A DNA stretch of 41,390 bases from Nitrosomonadales bacterium (GTDB lineage: Bacteria; Pseudomonadota; Gammaproteobacteria; Burkholderiales; Gallionellaceae): positions 1 through 41,390 of the forward strand of contig CANJMS010000010.1 in the NCBI GenBank assembly GCA_947475825.1, given 5' to 3'. Shown here piece by piece: positions 9,203 to 18,763 of the stretch. Each line of letters begins with the position of its first letter. Position 1 is the first letter of the stretch. A program made the position numbers and the translations under genes. Under the pieces are notes generated by a model. It did not search any database and was not told the DNA's origin. It worked only from the letters and a program-made list of their open reading frames with translations.

Positions 9203-10429
9203 TTAGCGCACCATCTGGTTCATATCGATGATCGGCATTAAAATCGCCAGCACAATCAGCAACACCACACCACCCATCACCAGAATAAGCACGGGCTCCA
9301 ACAATGAGGTCAGCACCGAGGTGTAGCCACTGACTTCCTGTTCTTGCTGAGCAGAGGCGCGCTCTAACATGGCATCCAGCTGGCCGCTGGATTCACCACT
9401 GGCTATCAGGTGAACCAAAATAGGCGGAAACAACTTGGACACTGCCAATGCACGACTCAGACTCGCGCCTTCGCGAACTTTTCTGGACGCCTCTTCCAGC
9501 GCACGCTTCATGGGTAAATTTTGCACCACGCCTGCTGCTGCAGTCAGCGCGGTCAAAAGCGGCACGCCGCTACCCACTAAAATCGCCAAGGTGCTGGACA
9601 TGCGCGCGGTGTTGATGCCGCGCACCAGCCGACCTATTATTGGCAAACGCAGCAAGCGCAAATGCCACTGGTAGCGCAACGCCTCACGGCGCAACATGAC
9701 GCGCACCGCAAATCCGGCAGCGATAAGCGCGATCAAAAAATAGATGCCCAAGGTTTGCACCAATGCGCTTAAGCCAATTAACAAGCGGGTGAGCAAGGGT
9801 AATGTTTGGTGGGATTGTTGGAAGACACTCACGACTTGCGGCACGACATAGACTAATAATCCGGTCACCACCAACAGCGCAACAAACGTAACGATGGCCG
9901 GGTACACAAATGCCAGCACCACTTTCTGGCGTAAGGCCTGGCGCGACTCGGTGTAGTCCGCTAAACGCAGCATCACTTTGCCCAATTCGCCGGATGCTTC
10001 GCCCGCACGAATCAGCGCCCGATAAATATCAGGAAAGACCGACTCATATTTGCCCATCGCTTGCGCCAGCGTTTGTCCAGCCAGCAACTCAGCGCGCACG
10101 CCCGCCAGTATTTGCCGTGCCGCTTCGCTCTCGCTTTGCTCAACTGCGGCGCTGAGTGCCTGTTCCAGCGTCAGCCCAGCCGTCAGCAGAGTCGATAGTT
10201 GCCGCGTAATCAGATTTAACTGCGCCGATGAAATACGATTTCCTCTGCGCCAGTTTATGCTCAAGCCATTGCCGGATTTCATTCCTTCCTGCGACACGAC
10301 CGCCACTTCCAGAATCGTCAAACCCGATTCACGCAAGTTGCTGCGTGCCTGGCGCAAGGTGTCGGCCTCCACCACGCCACGGGTTACGCGACCTGCCGTG
10401 TCTAATGCCTGATAGTGGAAGGCTGCCAT
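9203..10429 (-). CDS. gspF: Type II secretion inner-membrane platform protein GspF
   Basis: 408 aa, MAAFHYQALDTAGRVTRGVVEADTLRQAR... with the duplicated T2SF domain; neighbours gspE. Confidence 0.95.
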   Translation of the reverse strand: MAAFHYQALDTAGRVTRGVVEADTLRQARSNLRESGLTILEVAVVSQEGMKSGNGLSINWRRGNRISSAQLNLITRQLSTLLTAGLTLEQALSAAVEQSESEAARQILAGVRAELLAGQTLAQAMGKYESVFPDIYRALIRAGEASGELGKVMLRLADYTESRQALRQKVVLAFVYPAIVTFVALLVVTGLLVYVVPQVVSVFQQSHQTLPLLTRLLIGLSALVQTLGIYFLIALIAAGFAVRVMLRREALRYQWHLRLLRLPIIGRLVRGINTARMSSTLAILVGSGVPLLTALTAAAGVVQNLPMKRALEEASRKVREGASLSRALAVSKLFPPILVHLIASGESSGQLDAMLERASAQQEQEVSGYTSVLTSLLEPVLILVMGGVVLLIVLAILMPIIDMNQMVR

Positions 10430-10458
10430 ACTATTTTGGAGTTAAGGTTATATAAAAA

Positions 10459-12015
10459 TTAGTCGCGCGTAACACGCAACAATTCTTCCAGCGAGGTAGT
10501 GCCGGAAAGCAAGTAGCGAATACCGTCTTCACGCAGGCTGCGCATCCCGCGCTGGGTTGCATGTTGCTTTAACACTTGCTCTGAGGCGCGCTCGTGAATC
10601 AAATGTCGCATTCCCTCATCAATAATAAATAATTCGTAAATGCCAGAGCGCCCACGGTAACCCGTATTCGCGCATACGGCACAACCCACCGGACGATATA
10701 AAGTTGCAGGCTTAGCCATCCCCTCCAGCAAAGTCAACTCCGAGGGCAGCGGCACATAGGCTTCACGGCATGACACACATAAGCAGCGCACCAGGCGTTG
10801 CGCCAGCACACCCAACAGGCTGGATGATAATAAAAATGGTTCCACACCCATGTCAGTTAATCTTGTCACAGAACTGGCGGTGTCATTGGTGTGCAAGGTT
10901 GCCAACACCAGATGTCCGGTGAGACTGGCCTGCACCGCGATTTGCGCGGTCTCCACATCACGTATCTCACCGATCATAATGACATCAGGATCCTGCCGCA
11001 AAATCGCCCGCAAGGCGCGTGCAAAAGTCATGTCTATACGCGGATTCACCTGCGTCTGACCAATGCCGTCCAGATCGTATTCAATCGGATCTTCCACCGT
11101 CATGACATTGGTCACTGTCGCATCAATGCGCGCCAGTGCGGCATACAACGTGGTGGTCTTGCCCGAGCCTGTAGGTCCGGTTACCAGAATGATGCCATGT
11201 GGTTGGCGCATCAGCGTATCCATGCCTGCCAGTGTCGCGTCATCCATGCCGAGCCGAGCCAGCTCCAGCCGTCCGGCATCTTTGTCGAGCAAGCGCAATA
11301 CCACACGCTCGCCATGACCAGTCGGCAAGGTGGAAACTCGCACGTCCACTGGCCGCCCGGCCAAGCGCAAAGTAATACGCCCATCTTGCGGCAGACGCTT
11401 TTCGGCGATGTCCATTTCCGCCATAATTTTAATGCGTGACACCATCGCGGCGTGCAATGCACGATGCGGTTCGATCACATCCTTCAACGTGCCATCCACG
11501 CGAAAACGAACGACTGAACGAGTTTCAAATGGTTCGATATGTATATCCGAAGCCAACTCGCGCACTGCCTGAGTCAGTAATGCATTAATCATGCGAATCA
11601 CCGGGGCATCATTTTCTGCATCAAGCAAATCTTCGGTTTGCGGCAAATCATTTATCAGTTGCGATAAGTCCATGTCCTGCTCAACACCCATCACCATCGC
11701 AGCGGCTGAGCCATCTGCCTGTGAATACGCGCCTGCCAAAACCTTGTCGAACTCGCTGACAGGTAATATCTGCGCCTGTAACGGCACGCCCAAAATACGC
11801 CGCACTTCAGCCAGCGTTTCTGCCACGGCATCCTCGCGTAATTGAATTTCAGCGAATTCTGTCGTGCAATGCGTCAATAACACGCCTTTGGTTTTGGCAA
11901 AAGAATAAGGGATTCTTCTCGATATTCTGGCATCGAAAGCTCTGGTGTCGGCAATCTGAAAGTCATGCGCAGTTAAATTAACCACGGGGGCATTAATTGA
12001 AGGTAGTTCATCCAC
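10459..12015 (-). CDS. gspE: Type II secretion ATPase GspE
   Basis: Walker A GPTGSGKTTTLYAAL, Asp/His boxes, CxxC zinc motifs (CLCVSC/CAVCANTGYRGRSGIYEL). Confidence 0.96.
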   Translation of the reverse strand: MDELPSINAPVVNLTAHDFQIADTRAFDARISRRIPYSFAKTKGVLLTHCTTEFAEIQLREDAVAETLAEVRRILGVPLQAQILPVSEFDKVLAGAYSQADGSAAAMVMGVEQDMDLSQLINDLPQTEDLLDAENDAPVIRMINALLTQAVRELASDIHIEPFETRSVVRFRVDGTLKDVIEPHRALHAAMVSRIKIMAEMDIAEKRLPQDGRITLRLAGRPVDVRVSTLPTGHGERVVLRLLDKDAGRLELARLGMDDATLAGMDTLMRQPHGIILVTGPTGSGKTTTLYAALARIDATVTNVMTVEDPIEYDLDGIGQTQVNPRIDMTFARALRAILRQDPDVIMIGEIRDVETAQIAVQASLTGHLVLATLHTNDTASSVTRLTDMGVEPFLLSSSLLGVLAQRLVRCLCVSCREAYVPLPSELTLLEGMAKPATLYRPVGCAVCANTGYRGRSGIYELFIIDEGMRHLIHERASEQVLKQHATQRGMRSLREDGIRYLLSGTTSLEELLRVTRD

Positions 12016-12026
12016 GGTAAAAAATC

Positions 12027-14210
12027 CTATGGAGAAACACTGGCTGGTGACTGCACGTCACTGGTCGGCTTGTCTGTCTGGCTCACTGGTGCAGCTTGTC
12101 TGTCTGGCTGGGTTGAAGCTGCACCCGATTGGACTTCTGTTGGAGTGGCCGGAAGTTTCTCCGCAGAAGTATTCTGCCCCGCTGATGGCACTACTTCCGC
12201 AGGAGGATTTTTAGGGGGTTCCTGCAACACCAAAGACGGCATAGTTGGCGCGGGCATACTGGGCAAAATTGCATGTCCGGATACTTGACCCCGCTCTTGC
12301 TCGCCCAGTATATATTCGTATCGTTCTTGTGTTAAACCCTGAGAAGCAGACGCGGTACGCAACACATAAGGCCGGATAAAAACCATCAAATTTGTTTTGT
12401 TGTGCTGCCGTTTTTCATAACGAAATAATGCCCCCAAAAATGGGATGTCCCCCAGGAATGGCACTTTTTCTGTGCTATCTTTCACGGAATCCTGAATCAA
12501 GCCACCCAGCGCAATAATCTGCCCATCATTTACCAGCACAGTAGATTCCAGCGAGCGTTTATTGGTAATCACCCCGGCCACATTAGTTAAGCTATCTACA
12601 TTAGATACCTCTTGAAATATCTGTAACTTGACCGTACCACCTTCTGAAATTTGCGGCTTGATACGTAGCGTCAGTCCCACATCTTTACGTTCAATCGTCT
12701 GAAATGGAGTGGCATTTGCACCCGTACTCAGTTGCGAACCAGTAATAAATGGTACGTTTTGACCAATCAGAATTTTCGCTTCCTCGTTATCCAGCGTCAG
12801 CAGATTGGGCGTAGAAAGAATGTTGGCATTTGCGTCAGTTTCCAGCGCGCGCGCCAGCACACCCAAATTCAGCACCGTTCCCACCCCTGGCAGAGTGGTA
12901 GTCCCATTGACAATACCAATATTTAATCCCCTGCTGACCGACGAAGCGATATTGCCACTGGCACTAATAATATTGCCGCCTCCCACTCCTGCCGCGCCAA
13001 AATTAGTGCCGCCGATAACCTGTGATCCCGTGCCGTTTAAGCCCGTTAAATCCTGCCATTGAATGCCGAATTCAGCCGCCTTATCCGCTGTGACTTCGAC
13101 TATTAAAGCCTCGACAAATACCTGCGCGCGACGCACATCCAACAATTCAACCACCGCACGTAAATTGTTATAAACCGCACTCGGTGCAGTGATGATAAGC
13201 GCGTTGGATGCCGAATCAGCCTGTATCATGCCGCTGTTCGCTGCCCCGGCTCCTGCTGCTACACCTCCTGCTGGTAGTGTGTTACTTGAAGCATCCCCCG
13301 ACACGACCGCGCGCAAAGTTTGCGCCAGCTTTACCGCATCCGCATTCTTCAGATATACCACATTCATGTTACCCGGCCTGCCAGTGTCGATGTCCAGTTT
13401 TTCTGCCAGATCACGCACGCGCGCCACGCGTGAAGGATTATCGGTACGTAAAAGCAGACTATTTGTGCGTGCATCTGCCCCTAATACAAAACGCATACTC
13501 GGATCAGATGAAGCAGCCCCGCCATCCATCATCAACCGAGTAATGATCTGTGCCACCTCGGTCGCCGAAGCACGTTTCAATGGAATAATAACGGGGCCTT
13601 CAGTGCTGGCTTGATCTATGGATTTTATGATTTGCTCAATACGCTTAAGGTTGCTCGCATAATCCGTTACCACCAGTACGTTGGAATTAGGATAAGCCAC
13701 GACGACATTATTCGGCGCAATAAGCGGACGCAAAATTGGCACCATCTGAGCAGCAGATTCATATTTCAAGACATACACGCGCGTCACCAATTTATCGCCT
13801 TTAGTCGTGTCATCAACATTGGCGATATGTAATTTGGCCTCTGCTTCAGGCATGACTTTTGTAATGCCACCAGACTCGACTGCTGCGAACCCTTGCAAGC
13901 GCAAAGCAGAAAGAAGGATGTCATAGGCAAGATGCGTAGGAATAGGAGTCGATGACACAATATTAATCGTGCCTTTTACTCTCGGGTCGATCAAGAAATT
14001 ACGGGAGGAAATTTGCGATACGGCTCTAATCACTTCATCAATATCAGCATTCACGAAGTTGAGCGAGACCTTGCCGTCCTGTACCTGATTGTTTGACGCA
14101 GACGCACCTGAGGATACCTTACCAGCCGGTGCGGACACGCCTATCTGCGGTAGCAATAATACCCAGCAAAGAAACAGCCGCATCAGCCACACATTTAACA
14201 CACGGTTCAT
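12027..14210 (-). CDS. gspD: Type II secretion secretin GspD
   Basis: N0-N3 domains (VSLNFVNADIDEVIRAVSQISSRNFLIDPRVKGTINIVS) and the secretin signature (VPFLGDIPFLGALFRYEKRQHNKTNLMVFIRPYVL); Pro/Thr-rich tail. Confidence 0.96.
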   Translation of the reverse strand: MNRVLNVWLMRLFLCWVLLLPQIGVSAPAGKVSSGASASNNQVQDGKVSLNFVNADIDEVIRAVSQISSRNFLIDPRVKGTINIVSSTPIPTHLAYDILLSALRLQGFAAVESGGITKVMPEAEAKLHIANVDDTTKGDKLVTRVYVLKYESAAQMVPILRPLIAPNNVVVAYPNSNVLVVTDYASNLKRIEQIIKSIDQASTEGPVIIPLKRASATEVAQIITRLMMDGGAASSDPSMRFVLGADARTNSLLLRTDNPSRVARVRDLAEKLDIDTGRPGNMNVVYLKNADAVKLAQTLRAVVSGDASSNTLPAGGVAAGAGAANSGMIQADSASNALIITAPSAVYNNLRAVVELLDVRRAQVFVEALIVEVTADKAAEFGIQWQDLTGLNGTGSQVIGGTNFGAAGVGGGNIISASGNIASSVSRGLNIGIVNGTTTLPGVGTVLNLGVLARALETDANANILSTPNLLTLDNEEAKILIGQNVPFITGSQLSTGANATPFQTIERKDVGLTLRIKPQISEGGTVKLQIFQEVSNVDSLTNVAGVITNKRSLESTVLVNDGQIIALGGLIQDSVKDSTEKVPFLGDIPFLGALFRYEKRQHNKTNLMVFIRPYVLRTASASQGLTQERYEYILGEQERGQVSGHAILPSMPAPTMPSLVLQEPPKNPPAEVVPSAGQNTSAEKLPATPTEVQSGAASTQPDRQAAPVSQTDKPTSDVQSPASVSP

Positions 14211-14250
14211 ATATCACAACGCCTTATTGATTTGTATGTTGTACTTAAAA

Positions 14251-14367
14251 AAGCGCTGAACAAGTTGATTCTACTCATGGTTCGACAAGTTCGCCACAAA
14301 CGGATCAAATACTTGCCGTTCGTCCTGAGCTTGTCTTGAGCTTGTCTCAGGGACTTGTTCAGCGCTT
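14251..14367. repeat. Nested inverted-repeat (REP/MITE-like) element between gspD and gspC
   Basis: Perfect 15-bp outer inverted repeat aagcgctgaacaagt (14251-14265) / acttgttcagcgctt (14353-14367), enclosing an imperfect hairpin (ggttcgacaagttcgccacaaacgg ... ccgttcgtcctgagcttgtc). Confidence 0.8.
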
Positions 14368-14435
14368 CCCTAAACTCAATTTATTGCTGCTGGGGTAAAT
14401 TTCCAGCCGGAATTTACCATGCCCCATGGATTGTT

Positions 14436-15131
14436 TTAAAATTCTTTTCCCGACAACGCCCCGCGCCCGCCAAACCGGGATTCATCAGCACCTTGCATAT
14501 TGCCCGATCGCCGCTGCACGCTATCTCGCGCTTCTTGCGCTGCCTGCAGCGCAGCTTGGCTATTTTGAAATTGTTGAGGTGTCAGCATAGAAGGAGCATT
14601 CGCACCGAATCTCCCACTCTGGGCATTAGCACTATCTGAATTTCCACCTACACTTTTTCCTTCTAACTTGATCTTATATGGCATCCCTGCTCGTTCCAAC
14701 ACCACATAATCTGCATGCACCTCTTTCAGTAGCGTACCCGGCATCACACTCCCCCCCACTACCACACCCAGCTGACGATTGTCATCCAGCTTTATAATCG
14801 CAAATCCCCGTTTGCCCGGACTTCCCCTTTTACCCGGACTCGCCGCGAACAAGCCCACCAATTGAACATCCGGCAGAACGACATTTTCTACCGTCGCCAC
14901 CGTAGTAACCTCGCCAAACAAGCGACCTGTTTGCGCTATCGAACCTTGCTCAACAGGAGCATTCAACATTGCCGCTTGCGAAGCAAACAAAATCCAAATC
15001 CAGCGCGCCAAAAAAATTCCCAGCACCACCGCGCCGAATCCATATGCTGCAACGGTTGCAAGGTTTACCCCCCCCCGTACAGCTGTGTTGGTATGATTTG
15101 TCAAAAAATCCATCCCCTGCCCCCAGCGCAT
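14436..15131 (-). CDS. gspC: Type II secretion protein GspC (HR-domain protein)
   Basis: ORF 14436..15212. TM segment GFGAVVLGIFLARWIWILFA, then LVGLFAASPGKRG...AIIKLDDNRQLGVVVGGSVMPGTLLKEVHADYVVLERAG. Start likely near MRWGQGMDFL. Confidence 0.85.
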   Translation of the reverse strand: MRWGQGMDFLTNHTNTAVRGGVNLATVAAYGFGAVVLGIFLARWIWILFASQAAMLNAPVEQGSIAQTGRLFGEVTTVATVENVVLPDVQLVGLFAASPGKRGSPGKRGFAIIKLDDNRQLGVVVGGSVMPGTLLKEVHADYVVLERAGMPYKIKLEGKSVGGNSDSANAQSGRFGANAPSMLTPQQFQNSQAALQAAQEARDSVQRRSGNMQGADESRFGGRGALSGKEF

Positions 15132-15411
15132 TATCACCCCCAGATCATCACCCCCAGAATCTTCCCTTAGGTAGAATCTACCTCTAAAATGACCAGAGCA
15201 TCCAGTATACACAAACCCGCTATTTATGGTCTTCCCCGATGCAATGAGTTACTCTACACCATGTAGTTGTTAACATGCTCATCATTTATCTGAATGCGTC
15301 CAGTTTTGATTTAATCATTACATTTAATATAATCGGCACCTTACTTGAGCTCGCGAGCCAAACTTAAAAATTGACACCGTTAATTTAACTCAACTTTTCT
15401 TATTTCAAAAT

Positions 15412-15870
15412 ATGTCACCCATACACACAGCTACTCAAAAATTTTCCACTAGCAAACAACGCGGTTTTACCCTGATAGAAATTATGGTCGTTGTGATCAT
15501 TCTAGGCATACTGGCCGCGTACATCGTACCTAAGGTAATGGGGCGACCAGATGAGGCACGTATCGTTGCTGCCAAACAGAGCATTGCAACAATTGTGCAG
15601 GCATTGAAAATGTATCGCCTGGACAATCTACGCTACCCCACCACCGAGCAGGGTTTGCAGGCACTGGTGCAAAAACCTACCATTGCGCCCGTGCCCACTA
15701 ATTGGCAGACTAGTGGTTATGTGGAACGCTTGCCGAAAGACCCGTGGGGGAATCCCTATCAATATCTGCAACCTGGCCTGCATGGTGAAATTGACGTGAT
15801 GAGCCTGGGTGCGGATAACGCGCTGGGCGGCGAAGGCAGCGAAGCCGACATTGGTTCGTGGGAACTATAA
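15412..15870 (+). CDS. gspG: Major pseudopilin GspG
   Basis: RGFTLIEIMVVVIILGILAAYIVPKVMGRPDEA...; ends with the GspG-type GADNALGGEGSEADIGSWEL. Confidence 0.97.
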   Translation: MSPIHTATQKFSTSKQRGFTLIEIMVVVIILGILAAYIVPKVMGRPDEARIVAAKQSIATIVQALKMYRLDNLRYPTTEQGLQALVQKPTIAPVPTNWQTSGYVERLPKDPWGNPYQYLQPGLHGEIDVMSLGADNALGGEGSEADIGSWEL

Positions 15871-16080
15871 ACAGACCTCTCTAAAAATCCAACTTCCGTC
15901 GCCGCACTGTATTGCTCACAACAAATAATTCTCTACATATCAAATTTATGCGTCGTCGTAATTTTTTACCTGCGCCTTGCCTGGCTTTAGTAACTGGAAT
16001 TTTTTGAGACACCCTGATTTTTCAACATTAATGGTATTACTCGTTGCTGGCACTCCGGTTTGACTATCTGGAAAATCAAA

Positions 16081-16620
16081 ATGCCCTACCCTCCTCTCAC
16101 TTCTCCCCGCACAACATCTCACGGATTTACGCTGATCGAATTGTTGGTGGTGATGGTAATAATGGGTATCGCGCTCGGTGCAGTGGTACTGCAACTGCTA
16201 CCCGATGAGCGCGCCATATTGCGTGAAGAAGCACAGCGACTGGCGTTATTATTGGAAAATGCCGGATTAGAAGCACGCGCCAGTGGACACTCGTTGGCGT
16301 GGACAGTTGATAAAAATAACTCTGATCTAAATAATTCCAGCAGGAGTGACACTTATCGCTTCTGGCAAAAAAATGAATACTCTGATTGGATAAAGATTGA
16401 GCATGACCCGATTTTTCGCGCACGCGCGCTAGCCGATGGTGTACAGGTTGTCAAAGTCAGCATAGAAGACCAGCCGCTGCCCGCTGGAGAATATCTGGTA
16501 TTAAGCGCCCATTCATTTGCCCTGCCTTTCCACATTCAATTGCAAACTGCTCATGTCACAGCCAACGTGATTGGACATAGTACAGGCAAGGTATCTGTAC
16601 AACTCAACGATGTGCAATAA
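16081..16620 (+). CDS. gspH: Minor pseudopilin GspH
   Basis: Prepilin motif HGFTLIELLVVMVIMGIALGAVVL; gene order. Confidence 0.88.
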   Translation: MPYPPLTSPRTTSHGFTLIELLVVMVIMGIALGAVVLQLLPDERAILREEAQRLALLLENAGLEARASGHSLAWTVDKNNSDLNNSSRSDTYRFWQKNEYSDWIKIEHDPIFRARALADGVQVVKVSIEDQPLPAGEYLVLSAHSFALPFHIQLQTAHVTANVIGHSTGKVSVQLNDVQ

Positions 16621-16623
16621 CAC

Positions 16624-17049
16624 ATGACCAACAATCCCTTTAAAAATAAAAAGACAGCAATTTTTCATTGTCCCCTTGTGGGACAACGGGGATTCACCTT
16701 ATTGGAAAGCCTCGTGGCACTCGCCATTCTTGCCATAGCTTTATCTGCAATATTGCGCGTGGCAGGCGCTGAAACTCGCCATACCGAAGCATTGCGTTTA
16801 CGTTTACTGGCAGATTGGGTCGCGCAAAATCGGCTGGCTCTACATGCTGCGCAAGGAGACTGGCTGGCAGTAAGCATACAGAAAGGCGAGGAAATACAGG
16901 GTGGCATACCTTTCCAATGGCGCGAAGAAATCAGCGTCACGCCCAATCCGGCATTCCGCCGCGTGGAAGTCAGCGTTTCCGTGGCCGAGGATCCCGAACA
17001 CGTGCTGCGTAAATTAAGCGGATTTCTAGTAGAGCAGAGGCGACGCTAA
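16624..17049 (+). CDS. gspI: Minor pseudopilin GspI
   Basis: QRGFTLLESLVALAILAIALSAILRVAG...; gene order. Confidence 0.92.
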   Translation: MTNNPFKNKKTAIFHCPLVGQRGFTLLESLVALAILAIALSAILRVAGAETRHTEALRLRLLADWVAQNRLALHAAQGDWLAVSIQKGEEIQGGIPFQWREEISVTPNPAFRRVEVSVSVAEDPEHVLRKLSGFLVEQRRR

Positions 17050-17663
17050 TGACTAGCCGCCGCACTCTTACACCCATCTTCAATCGTGGCTTCACGCTGA
17101 TTGAATTATTGGTTGCGCTGGTGATACTCACGTTCATCGCCGTAGCCGGCTATAGCGGCCTGAATGCGGTAGTACAAACGCGCGATCGGGTAGCACAGGA
17201 AACGCGCAAGTGGCAACATTTAACCTATTTTTTCTCCCGACTGGAACAGGATGTCGCACAAGCAGTGTATCGACCAGTGCGTGGCACAGATGGATTTGCT
17301 CAGCCAGAATGGATAGGCCGCACCGTTACGATGGCGCATGAGGCTCAACTTACTTTCACCCGCGCCAGCATGGCGGATGCCGCTCTGCAAGCACCGCAAC
17401 GCATTGGCTATCATATGGAAAAAAATACCATACAATTATTTCGTTGGCCATTTCCTGATCAAGCCCCGAACACCCAACCCATCATCTATCCCTTGTTGGA
17501 AGGTGTGAGTGATTTTCGTCTGCAGTATCTCAGCGCCGATAGAATCTGGCACAAACAATGGCCTGTCGCGAACGGCAGAAATGAGAAATTACCTGTGGCG
17601 CTGGAGGTGCAATTGACCTTGATCAGCGGCGAAAAAATTATCCGCGTGTTTGCGCTGCAATGA
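17049..17663 (+). CDS. gspJ: Minor pseudopilin GspJ
   Basis: NRGFTLIELLVALVILTFIAVAGYSGLNAVVQTRDRVAQE...FFSRLEQDVAQAVYRPVR. Confidence 0.95.
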   Translation: MTSRRTLTPIFNRGFTLIELLVALVILTFIAVAGYSGLNAVVQTRDRVAQETRKWQHLTYFFSRLEQDVAQAVYRPVRGTDGFAQPEWIGRTVTMAHEAQLTFTRASMADAALQAPQRIGYHMEKNTIQLFRWPFPDQAPNTQPIIYPLLEGVSDFRLQYLSADRIWHKQWPVANGRNEKLPVALEVQLTLISGEKIIRVFALQ

Positions 17664-17670
17664 CTGAAAA

Positions 17671-18744
17671 TTGACTCACATGAGCGCCTTCGACAGAATA
17701 TTGAAAAACGTTGCAAGAGGTGACAGGGCAAGGCGCGCGCAGGCGAAAAAGCGGAGTTTACTGAATGTTCCACAAGGGGACAATGTAAATGGACATTTTA
17801 AACCCTTGAGCAACGCAGTCATGTCGAGCACAGGCGTTTTGCAATGCCCCGCTAAACAATCTGGCGCAGCCATCATCATGGTGCTGCTCATCGTCGCACT
17901 GGCAACCTCACTGGCTGCTTATATGACCGAGCAGCAGAGTTTGTGGCAGCGTCAGGTTGAAAGTCAGTTCAGCCACGTACAGGCCAGACGTTTGGGGATT
18001 GCCGGGATTGATTGGTCACGCGCAGTGCTGGGAGAAGATGCGCGCAGCACAAGTGGCATCGATCATGAACAGGAACTGTGGGCCATGCAACTCCCCGCTT
18101 TGCCCGTGGAAGGTGGCGAGGTCATCGGGATAATTAAGGATAGGCAGGGACTATTTAATTTAAATAATCTTGCCCGCAATAATGTTCGCAGCCAGCCGGA
18201 TATTGAGCAATTTCAACGCTTGCTGGAGATACTGAGATTACCGACTGAACTCGCCAGCGATGTGGCAGACTTTATCCAGCCACAAAACGATACTGAGAAT
18301 GTGTATTATCTCGGGCTGGCGCATCCATACCGGGCGTCAAAACAACAACTAACTGAATTGGGTGAATTAGCGTTGATAAGAGGCTTCGATAAAAAAACCA
18401 TAGCCATCTTGCAAGATTTTGTAACCGTGTTACCTGACTTCACACCCATTAATGTCAATTTTGCATCACCTGAAATTTTAGCCGCCATACTAAAAAACAT
18501 GACGCTAGCAGACGCACGAATGATGGTTCAGCAACGCAAAGGGAACCCCTTCAAAACCGCACAAGATTTTCTGAGCCGCTTGCCGAAAGGCAATATATCG
18601 ATTCCAGCTAATTCTATTTCCGTTACGAGCAATTATTTTCTGGTGACTGGTCGCGCCAATCTGGGTGAGGCACAGGTGACCACCAAAGCCTTATTACATC
18701 GTACCAATGGCTGGCCTAAAGTAGTATGGCAAAGTGTGCAATGA
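17671..18744 (+). CDS. gspK: Minor pseudopilin GspK
   Basis: GAAIIMVLLIVALATSLAAYMTEQQSLWQRQVE... and NVNFASPEILAAILKNMTLADARMMVQQR. The true start may be the ATG at 17821. Confidence 0.93.
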   Translation: MTHMSAFDRILKNVARGDRARRAQAKKRSLLNVPQGDNVNGHFKPLSNAVMSSTGVLQCPAKQSGAAIIMVLLIVALATSLAAYMTEQQSLWQRQVESQFSHVQARRLGIAGIDWSRAVLGEDARSTSGIDHEQELWAMQLPALPVEGGEVIGIIKDRQGLFNLNNLARNNVRSQPDIEQFQRLLEILRLPTELASDVADFIQPQNDTENVYYLGLAHPYRASKQQLTELGELALIRGFDKKTIAILQDFVTVLPDFTPINVNFASPEILAAILKNMTLADARMMVQQRKGNPFKTAQDFLSRLPKGNISIPANSISVTSNYFLVTGRANLGEAQVTTKALLHRTNGWPKVVWQSVQ

Positions 18745-18763
18745 TTAAACCATTTTTATAAAT

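Noticed and set aside
17671-17820. Novel N-terminal domain of GspK
   Set aside because: The ~50 residues before MSSTGVLQCPAKQSGAAIIMVLL look like translated intergenic/repeat sequence; the ATG at 17821 is a more plausible start.
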